From contig JAFFJZ010000031.1 of the NCBI GenBank assembly GCA_018340375.1, forward strand, positions 682,001 through 746,000: a stretch of 64,000 bases of DNA. Direction: 5' to 3'. The stretch is from Gonatopus flavifemur (Eukaryota > Arthropoda > Insecta > Hymenoptera > Dryinidae). Both the position numbers and the translations under genes were made by a program. Positions within the stretch are counted from its first letter, which is position 1, and every line of letters begins with the position of its first letter. Below the pieces are notes generated by a model. The model was not told the origin of the DNA and made no database searches. It saw only the letters and a list, made by a program, of their open reading frames with translations. Shown piece after piece: positions 55,671-64,000 of this stretch.

Positions 55671-55957
55671 ATTATGGTGACGAGGATGTTTGATAAGAAC
55701 TCTTAACGTATTGCACGCGAACGTGAACAGTTACTGGGTTAGTGAACAAAAGAGTCCGCACCGCCTAGTTCAGACAAGGCAGTGCGTGAAAATAAGTAGA
55801 AGAGAAACAATTTCTCTACGAGTTAAACATGGAACAACTGAGAAGAGAAAGAATTTTTTTTCTTTTTTTCTGTAGCAAAGTGATAGAGTGAAAAGCCATT
55901 GTAGAAAGGTGCGATTGCGAGTGCAAGTGTAGTTGATAACGAGTGCCCGGAGATTCC

Positions 55958-57078
55958 ATGGAAGGAACGGGAAAGGTCGGGTGGATCTACGAGTTGAACA
56001 AGGAACAACTGATAAAAGAACTAATTGAAAGAGAATTCGAAGCAAGTGATACCCAAACTTTTGAAGTGTTAAGGAAACGTTCAGTCAAAGCTGTGAAATC
56101 AGAGGCCGAAGCAGCAACCGAGAGTTCAAAGAAAGGAAAAGATAGTGGACAAGAAGGAGATTCGCGCAGTGAATCGTCTGCTCCTATCAACGACTCAGAC
56201 AAGGAAAGCAACATGTCAGGCGAAAATAACAGATTGGAATTTTGCCTGGAAAAAGATGACTGGGATCTATTCGTTGGAAGGTGAGAGCTATATTTCGATG
56301 TGGAGGACACGAAAGATGAAAATAAAGCTCCTATAATGCTGACAAAATTAGATGAAGAGGCGTACAAGGTGATGAAGAGCCTGTGCGCACCAGTGAGACC
56401 GAAAGAAAAAACATACGAAGAGTTGATTTAATTGATGACCAACCATTTGAAACCAAAGCCATCGGAAGTGATGGAAAGATGTATATTCACACAAGCGAGG
56501 CAACAGCAAAACGAGACAGTCGCAGAATTCGAAGTGAGACTGAAAAAGTTGGCATTGAATTGTAATTTTACAGACTTATCGGTGGCACTTCGTGATCAAT
56601 TTGTCGTTGGCATACGCGATGAAGAAACGCGCATTTCATTGTTTAAAAGTGAGAAACTAACGTTCGACACGGCATTAGAGGAAGCAATCGCAAGGGAATC
56701 GGCAGTGAAAAATGCTCCAAGTGCCACGAGCACATTAGATAAAAGGAACACACAAAAAGACGTGTTTTCATTTCGACAACAGAATGAGGCGAAAGTTCGA
56801 GTAATTCGAAGCCGAATAATGAGCAGCGAAGCGAAAGGTACGATGAGCCTAATACCCAGAATAATACGCAGAATCAAAACAGAGGAGACATCGTATGTGA
56901 CTGTTGTGGCAAACGTAATCATATACGTGTGGAATGCCGTCACAAGGACAAAACTTGCAACTTCTGCAAAAGGAAAGGCCATCTGGAGGTCGCTTGTCTA
57001 AAGAAGAGGAATCAGCAACCGAAAAGGAGCAACGTTCTCAAGCTGGATGAAAGCAACGAAGCCGAAGAGCCAACGTGA
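55958..57078 (+). pseudogene. Gypsy gag, two stops and one frameshift
   Basis: This is the structural nucleocapsid polyprotein. The ATG at 55958 (MEGTGKVGWIYELNKEQL) was chosen as the first in a frame that leads into the capsid-like region. TGA at 56282 (before ELYFDVED) and TAA at 56429 (after YEELI) interrupt the capsid region (LMTNHLKPKPSEVMER, ETVAEFEVRLKKLA). A shift near 56785 is needed to reach two zinc knuckles, CDCCGKRNHIRVEC and CNFCKRKGHLEVAC, both CX2CX4HX4C. A TGA at 57076 separates gag from protease in the same frame. Confidence 0.85.
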
Positions 57079-60000
57079 CGGACACCACACGAGGGAGACT
57101 TCTTTACCATCGGTTTGGCGTGCGAGAGCATTCATAAATATGAGTATGAGGATGTAAGTATGAATGAGAATAATGCGCGCGCCTATCCCATGTACATCGA
57201 TATAGTTGTAAATGAGAGGGAATTGAGCATGGAGATAGACTCAGGTACGTTCGCGACGGTCGTTTCGGAGATCGAAAAGAATAAATATTCCGAAGATGAA
57301 AAAATTATTGGAACGGTTGACAAATTACGCACGTACGATAGTAGGATACTACGCCCGCTTGGAAAATTAACGGATCTGATAGTCAAATTGAACGGTAAGA
57401 CACAGACATTGTATTGCTTTGTTTCCCCCGGCGACGGTCCCATGCTCATAGGCAGAGAGTGGCTCGCAGCTTTTGGGAGCTGGCCACTGATAGTTAGTAG
57501 AGACAAAAATAATTGCATAAATAAAATCAACATAGACAAAATCGAAGATCATTTTTTCAACAAATTCAAGAATTCATTTACTGATGAACTGGGACTGTAT
57601 AACAAGAGTAAAATTCAAATACACCTGAAAGCCGACGCAAGACCGATTGCAATGAAATGTCGGCCCGTAGCACATGCAGTGCGGCCGGACATTGATAACG
57701 AAATCAATCGATTAGCAAGATTAGGACACTCAACGTAGGTTGAGACCAGTGAATGGGCAACTCCCATTGTGCCTATGTACAAAAGTAACGGCACACTTCG
57801 CATTTGCGGTGATTTTGAAACGACGTTGAATCCATTTGTAATTGTTGACAAGTATCCACTCCACACAATTGACGAGATTTTTACGGTCCTGCAAGGCGGA
57901 GTTTGCTACACAGAGTTGGACTTGTTTCATTGTTATATGCAATTTGAGGTAGATGATGATAGCTCCAAATTATTACCTATTGTAACGCAAAAAGGCCTAT
58001 ATCGATATACGAAGTTGCCGGAAGGGTGTCAACAGCACCCGCAGACGTCCTGAAGAAAATGGACGAATGTTTAAGAGGAATAGAGGGTGCAATCTCATAT
58101 ATCGATAACATATACAGGGTGTCCCATTTTAATTTTTATATCGGAATAACTCAAGAACGAGGAGTTTTGGAGGAAAATGTTCGGAACAGAAGTTATGAGA
58201 TTCCGAGGGGGACATCTGATGGTGACCTTGACTTTGGCCTCGGATCCCAACTTCAGGGTCATTCAGAGGTCAACTCTTGTTCCTGAGATGGAATCCCCTA
58301 TTTTTGACTGCGGATTCAGATTTGACGTTGAAAAACAAGAAACTTTTGTCTGAATCATTTTTCCGAATTCCGCACAGATGGCGCTCTAATCGATAAAAAA
58401 TGAGTTTTATGAAAAACTGATATTGCTTTTTGTGTAAAACGACATTCAACTCTCCAGTGTTTTTTTTCAGCTCCTGAGGATTACCGTCGCCATTAGAGTT
58501 ACCCAATGTGCACCACGAGGAGAGTAAGCGATCGGATCTTGCACATCTTTGTGGCCCTGAAAATTTGATGAAACCCCATAAGTGAAAATCCAAAGTGGTA
58601 AGATCCGGAGACCTAGCTGGGATGTCCCATCGACCAATATCGACGATTAGGTCTGTTCGTAGTACCGTTACTGTGGATTGTTGCCAAACACAAGTACATA
58701 ACAATACTTGTGTTTATCATGAAGAAGAAAGTTCATACTAGAGCATTGTTCACAAACGTAAGTGAAACGGAATGTTTAATATCATTCATTCATTCACAAA
58801 TTCTTTCCGATATACGATTCAAACTTGAAGAAGATCTTTGATCAGTGTTGTGAAGGTCTCAATACCATGGATTATCCTTGGGGTGAAATACTTACTTACG
58901 TTTGTGGTGAAAAATTACACACCTCTGCAGTCCAGACAATCGGCCCTTTTCAGGGCCACAAAGATGTGCAAGATCTGATCGCTCAACCTCCTCGTGGTGC
59001 ACATTGGGTAACTCTGATGACGACGATAATCCTCAGCAGCTGAGAGAAAAAACACTGGAGAGTTAAATGTCGTTTTACATGGAAAGCAATACGAGTGTTT
59101 CATAAAACTCATTTTTCATCGATTAGAGCGTCATCTGTGCGGGACCTGGAAAAATGATTCAGACAAAAGTTTCTTGTTTGCCAACGTCAAATCTGAATCT
59201 GCAGTCAAAAATAGGGGATTTTATTCAAGAAACAAAAGTTGACCTCTGAATGACCTTGAAATTAAGATCCGAGGCCAAAGTCAAGGCCACCATCAGATGT
59301 CCCCCTTGGAATCTCACAACTATTGTCCGAAACGTTTTCCTCCAAAACTCCTTGTTTTTCAGTTATTCCGATATAAAAATTAAAATGGGACACCCTGTAT
59401 ATTATGGGTCGCATGACTGATGAATGTATCGAAAGAACCGAAAAGGTATCGGAACGGTTGAGAGAATGCGGATTGAAATTGAATAAAAAATGTAACTTTT
59501 TAAAGGATAGGATTGAAGTATTAGGGTTCGTTATTGATAAGGACGGGCTACACAAAGCAAAATCGAAGGTGGACGCGATGGTCAACGCGCCGCAACCACG
59601 AAATTTTGAGGAATCGAACTGATTCTTAGGCTTGATAAATTTTGATGCTCGATCTTTCAAAAATAGATCAGATAATTTAAAACCACTGTATGATTGTGCG
59701 AGTGCCAGAGAATTCAAATGGAATGAGAAGTGTGATGAAGCTTTCGCATGGGTTAGAAAAGAATTGATCTCTCCGCGCGTATTAGCGATTTACAACCCAA
59801 GCGAACAACTGGTATTAGCTTGCGATGCGTCCTCATATGGCTTGTCTACAATCCTATCGCACCGATATAAAGATGGCACGGAAGAACCAATTGCGTATGT
59901 TTCAAAGAAAATAGCCAAGACAAAATTGAACCGTACAATATTGGACGAAGAAGCAATGGCGATTATTTTTGGATTCAAGCGTTATTACCAATTTGTTTAT

Positions 60001-61404
60001 GGTAAAGAGATAATTTTGCGTACGGACAACCAACCATTGCAATTAATTGTAGGTCCGAGGAAAGGTATACCAGCGACTGCTAATAATAGATTACAGCGCT
60101 GGGCTTATTACTCATCTGGGTTGAGACACAAAGTTGAATATATCAGGTCACAAGAAAATGCTAATTGCGATGCGTTGTCTCATTTACCGATTACAGACAA
60201 CACAGAGTTGATTGAAAATGATTTTTCACCCCTTAATGTTTTCAGAAACGGGTTCGACATAACTGATAGGAAAATATTAGCAAAAACTAGTACAACTGAT
60301 GAAACTATACGTAACATTATGGAATATACTTTAGCGGGATGGCCAGATGTAAAAGAAATCACGGAGAACGAGAAAACGTATTACGCGAGAAGGCTAGAAT
60401 TTACTGTAGATAGCAATTGCTTATTTCGGGGTTTAAGAGCCGTCATTCCAGGAAGCATGCGATCGCTAGTGTTGAAAGAGTTACACGCGTCGCACATGGG
60501 TATCGTGAAAATCGAAATGCTTGCTAGGTCTTACGTATGGTGGCCAGGCATCGATGAAGATATAGGAAGTTATGTGAATGCATGCGCAACTTGCTCAGTC
60601 GGAAGAAAGAAACCACCGCAAACACCTTTGACTACGTGGCCTTGGCCTGACCGCGCATGGCACCGCATACATTGCGATTTCTCAGGTCCTTTTTATGGCG
60701 ATATGTATCTCGTTATAATTGATGGGCACACGAAATGACCCGAAGTTATAAATTTTAAGAAAAACACGAAGGCGTATAGACTAGTCCAAGAATTTGAAAA
60801 TTTATTCGCATGCTACGGCTTACCAGTGCATGTAGTAACTGACGGGGGGTCACAGTTTAGGTCCGATGAATTCTTCAGCCTTCTGAAACAGAACGGAGTA
60901 GCGCACAGTTTTTCGTCACCGTAGCATCCAGCAACAAACGGTGCAGCCGGAAATTTTGTCGGCACATTCAAAAACAGAGTTTCAAAGATCGCGGAAGGGG
61001 GTGAGACGCCTGAAAATGCTCTAAATTTATTCCCAATCGATTACCGCAACATCGAACATTGCACAACAGGTAAGAGTCCGTCACAATTGATGTACAACAG
61101 ACACATGCGTACGCGATTCGATTTGCTGAGAACAAGCGCGTCAACAAAAGTGGAACAAAGCCAAATAGCGCAGATCGTAGCACGAGCAGGGAAGCGAAAT
61201 AATGATGTGGAAGTCGGTGACGCTATTTTATATGACAATCACGCCGTTAGAGGCAACAAGCGCTTACCGGAAGAAGTTGTAAAAACAGTATCACCGTCAA
61301 CTTATGTTGTAAAAAATTGTCACGGCATTCTGCAAAAACGTCATGTCGACCAGATCATCAAACAACAGCCCGTTCGTCGCTCTCCGCGCCTCAACCAAGA
61401 TTAA
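57079..61404 (+). pseudogene. Gypsy pol (protease, RT, RNase H, integrase), broken
   Basis: The protease has SMEIDSGTFATVV. Reverse transcriptase has WATPIVPMYKSNG, ICGDF, YTELDLFHCYMQ, a frameshift near 58023, and SYIDNI where the family has a second aspartate. A 1.28-kb insertion follows at once, and reverse transcriptase resumes at 59403 (MGRMTDECIERTEKV, LGFVIDKDGL). RNase H has LACDASSYGLS, LRTDNQPL and NANCDALS. Integrase has an HHCC region (HASHMG, CATC), HCDFSGP, VTDGGSQF, and NGAAGNF where a glutamate is expected after NGAA. Stops lie at 57736, 59620, 60736 and 60922. The C terminus is QQPVRRSPRLNQD. Confidence 0.9.
58115..59397. mobile_element. CAGGGTG-ended element nested in Gypsy RT, with transposase remnant
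   Basis: This is a 1283-base unit between TA copies (58113-58114 and 59398-59399), with ends CAGGGTGTCCCATTTTAATT on both sides. The arms of about 450 bases (58115-58563 and 58946-59397) are inverted repeats and resemble the subterminal arms of the DD41D element (CCGAGGGGGACATC-GATGGT, AAACTTTTGTCTGA-CCATTTT, GGCGCTCTAATCGAT). The 380-base centre has on its minus strand the phrase PARSPDLTTLDFHLWGFIK, the third-aspartate region of a Tc1/mariner-type transposase. It is a deletion derivative. Confidence 0.9.
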
Positions 61405-61419
61405 AAAAAGGCGGAAAAT

Positions 61420-61674
61420 TGTAGCGTACGTGGTTAGCCTGAGAACAGTCATGGCCGGCGCCTAGGTGCGTGAGAATGTGTGTATGAGTGTGAGCGCTCG
61501 AGAATGTAAGGAATGTGAGAAGAGGGGCGCGGCGCTCAGTCGCTCGCTGGATAACGCCATCGAAGCCACGTGTTAGGCTACGTTGATCCACATGTATTTC
61601 TTTAAATTCTGATGCATTAAATGTAATTTACATATTACTTCTGTTGTCTAATTTACTACATAAAGAACATCACA
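61420..61674 (+). repeat. Gypsy 3' LTR
   Basis: Same length and ends as the 5' LTR; it follows a purine-rich tract (AAAAAAAGGCGGAAAAT). The differences from the 5' LTR are scattered single bases, most of them in the last third. Confidence 0.93.
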
Positions 61675-61679
61675 ATAAC

Positions 61680-63029
61680 ATATTGTAATCGCTGAATGTA
61701 TTGGAAAATGTCACATCCCAGGTTACGAATATTCTGTTCTGGAAAATAGTGAAGGGCACTTTATCAGAAGGAGCGGGTAAAATTCGCGTTGATTTGTTCC
61801 ATCAGTTGCTTGATAAATCCGAATTTGAGATAGGTGATTATTTCAGGAACTTGCACACCTGACATTGAACTTCGAATATAAGATCAGGTTTCCTCTTGGT
61901 TGCAGGTATTAGAAAACAAATTTATAAACATTTTGATATTTGTAGGTTATCACTTTTGAACCCCTCTTATACTCCCGAAGGATATAATTTTGAAACTGAT
62001 CTTCATCGTGGATTCTATTGTTATGCAGTTGAAATTTCCCGTGAATGCATAACTTATGGGAAAAAATGACGCAACATTTGACTCGTTTCTTCTGATGCTT
62101 GAATGCCTTCAAGTGTCGTCCAAAACTCTCCAATCTCACAGCGGTGAATTGGCTCAGCGCTCCGTGTGTTATCTTTCAATTACTCGCGTGAAATTAGAGT
62201 TCGCGTCTCCCTGGGAAGCCAAATTTTCTACGAAATGTTAGTGTCCAAATTCCGTCAATAATACAGGTTCATTCAATAGTATAATTGGAAAACGTATAGT
62301 TTGTGAGACTCTGAATCCGTGAATATGGTATACTATGGAGGTGTTAAGGCGTTGTCTGTAAGCTGATGTGAATTCCCGATTGATTAGAGCCCAGTAGAAT
62401 AACTATAAGAAATTCACTTTTTTTATATCATTCTTTGAATCCCTATGATGAAATAACAGGGTTTCTACTAACTGGAAGAACCTGGAAAACCTGGAATTGT
62501 CAGGGAATTTCATTATGTCACGGAGAGTCGGGGAATTGTCAGGTAAATCTTCGGAATGACCTGGAAATTTCCCGCACCTTGAATATTTTCTTTTTGTTTA
62601 CAAATGTCATTCAGAATATTGAATTCATCTCAATTTATATATGGATTGATGAGGTTTCACTACAAAATCATCGTAGAGAATATTAATTGGTTCAATTATA
62701 TGCAACAACCAATCAAATCTTTGATTTTATAAGGAGTGAATTATTGTAGCTGATATCCAAAAAACGATAAAAAAAAGGAGTAATTAATTCTGCCTATAGC
62801 CTCAAACATTATTATAATTACTTCAAGTATTACTTATTCCATCCCATTGAACATTTTTCCACACAACATTTTAAACATTCATTCAGGGTCGGTGTCAGGG
62901 CAGGGCGATCAGGGCGGCTGCCCGGAGCGGCAAACTTAGGGGGGGGCGACAGAGTCTAAGACAGTTTTTTTTATTCTGGTCTCGAATTGATCTTACACTT
63001 TTTAGCACAAGCCGTTTCCACCAGGTCGA
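61680..63029. other. No gene recognised; short repeat motifs only
   Basis: At 62458-62570 the sequence is built from CCTGGAA and GTCAGGGAATT-type words, a pattern I recall as a common short repeat in invertebrates but cannot name. At 62885-62950 there is a GC-rich CAGGGCGGCTGCCCGG stretch followed by a G-run, resembling ends of hAT-like short elements. Neither has defined limits. Confidence 0.4.
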
Positions 63030-63271
63030 TCATAATTCATTCGATAGGACATACATTACGACATGATAGTTCATTGGAAACAATATTGGAAAGGGAAATG
63101 AATGGTAAAACTTGTAAAGGTAGACCTAGATGAGGTTATATGAAACAAATTATACAAGACAAGAGCTGTCATAGATATGTAGAAATTGAATGTTTGGCGA
63201 GTGATAGACAGGATTGGAGGATTTCATCAAACCATTTATGAGACTGATGACTTCATGATGATGATGATTAT
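63030..63271 (+). pseudogene. RTE-type LINE 3' end fragment
   Basis: This matches the last ~230 bases of the RTE copy at 30752-33914 (GGTAAAACT-GTAAA-GTAGACCTAGAT, GACTGATGACTT) and ends in ATGATGATGATG. Only the extreme C terminus and 3' tail are present, a typical 5'-truncated LINE insertion. Confidence 0.85.
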
Positions 63272-63306
63272 TCATAGGAAGAAGCAAGGAAAGTTGAACC
63301 CTTGTA

Positions 63307-63452
63307 CAGGGATGTGCACTTTTGTACTCCCGGAATACTTTTACTGGGAGTACTTTTCTTTTGACCTCATATGAAGGCATAAAGACATTTCACAAAAGAA
63401 AAAAAAGTACCCTCAGTCAAAATATTCCGGGAGTACAAAAGTGCCCTCCCTG
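63307..63452. mobile_element. hAT-type MITE with near-perfect 8-bp duplication
   Basis: The ends CAGGGATGTGCACTTTTGTA and, as reverse complement of the right end, CAGGGAGGGCACTTTTGTAC continue with CTCCCGGAATA pairing for about 50 bases. The flanks are CCCTTGTA (63299-63306) and CCCTTTTA (63453-63460), seven of eight identical. The length of 146 bases and the CAGGGA start fit hAT MITEs. Confidence 0.85.
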
Positions 63453-63460
63453 CCCTTTTA

Positions 63461-64000
63461 TTAGTTCAATCAGGGTGTTTGAATCTGGAATTTTGTCGTT
63501 TGTTTTATTGGTTCTTCTTTTCAAACAAACCACGTAATTGACCCATTCCGTTGAAATTCCATAACCGCTGGACATCCTGGCTCAATAAAACGTGATTCGG
63601 AATGAAATGGGAGAAAATATTTTTCTGTTAAAGATTCTTTCCATAATACAAATTACAAGGGGGCATTTGCATGATTATTTTCGCTTGGATCTTCATTGTA
63701 GGCAATCCTCATCAACGTGTATGTTATATCATCGTTCAGTTCAAGTTAGGCCTATAGTTAGGATTTCAGTAGAAAAATTTCAAAATTCCATCAATGTTTT
63801 TTCAACTCATTCCAGTTTGAGCTTCAAAGCAGGAAACATTTCACCACTTAGTTTGCGAGATATTTGAAGTCGCATTCAACATGATATCCCACACAACACT
63901 TCAGTTGAGAAAGAGTTCATAATGAATCAATTTGGAACTATGAGAATTGAAAATAAATGCATTAAAAACTCTTTCTGAACTGTGGTATTGTGTGGTTCAT
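63461..64000. other. No recognisable feature to the window edge
   Basis: A 91-codon open frame at 63592 shows no family features. No terminal repeat or RNA gene is visible. Confidence 0.45.

Larger units (their letters stand above)
55416..61674 (+). mobile_element. Ty3/Gypsy retrotransposon, both LTRs, ATAAC duplication
   Basis: Two 255-base LTRs (55416-55670 and 61420-61674) start TGTAGCGTACGTG and end AACATCACA. ATAAC flanks both sides (55411-55415, 61675-61679). A TGG-initiated candidate primer-binding site (TGGTGACGAGGATG) starts four bases after the 5' LTR. An A/G-rich tract precedes the 3' LTR. The order gag, protease, reverse transcriptase, RNase H, integrase is that of Gypsy. No envelope gene was seen. 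A 1.28-kb element interrupts pol at 58115-59397. Confidence 0.94.

Overview
The window reads as AT-rich arthropod (probably insect) nuclear DNA made almost entirely of transposable elements and dispersed repeats. I recognise no host gene, tRNA or rRNA with confidence. The evidence for the lineage is the element mix: mariners of the mauritiana-like and irritans-like types, a DD41D Tc1/mariner relative, piggyBac, a Mutator-like element, two RTE-type LINE copies, one CR1/Jockey-group LINE, a Ty1/Copia and a Ty3/Gypsy element, and three families of unnamed transposase-like proteins that I recall as repeated in arthropod genomes. I cannot name the species.

Left part (1-15 kb). An RTE scrap meets a 5'-truncated mariner (1-776). 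An unnamed multi-exon, transposase-like gene lies on the minus strand (10193 to 2302). It was split by a piggyBac-type element (3318-8894) that landed in a TTAA, and the reading frame resumes across the insertion. The piggyBac carries a large inverted array of 142-bp repeats, a dead transposase (5961-7601) and a 120-bp tandem array. A mauritiana-type mariner (12987-14582) contains a palindromic MITE.

Middle part (15-48 kb). A minus-strand RTE (14949-19394) is interrupted by an irritans-type mariner with a TA duplication. A Mutator-like pseudogene and an unnamed family pseudogene follow. After a repeat-only stretch with a hAT-type MITE and a fold-back element come a second RTE copy (30752-33914), a nearly intact LINE set inside a CATATATG-rich array, a third unnamed gene cut by a Copia LTR, a Copia remnant (40268-44402) holding another hAT-type MITE, and a decayed mariner.

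Right part (48-64 kb). A complete DD41D element (48590-50620) has an uninterrupted 354-residue transposase, roughly 0.4-kb terminal inverted repeats and a TA target duplication. It sits between two direct copies of an unclassified ~0.9-1.0-kb sequence. Elements without a transposase but with similar termini occur at 52290-53671, 58115-59397 and probably 27960-28851. A full-length mariner (53740-55023) has an open 345-residue transposase but a tyrosine at the second catalytic aspartate. A Ty3/Gypsy element (55416-61674) has two 255-bp LTRs and an ATAAC duplication but a broken gag-pol.

The genes do not form a pathway. What links them is insertion order: RTE before irritans mariner, unnamed gene before piggyBac, Gypsy before CAGGGTG element, Copia before hAT MITE. 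The best candidates for something undescribed are the DD41D element with its fold-back relatives, the three unnamed transposase-like families, and the duplicated block around the DD41D element.
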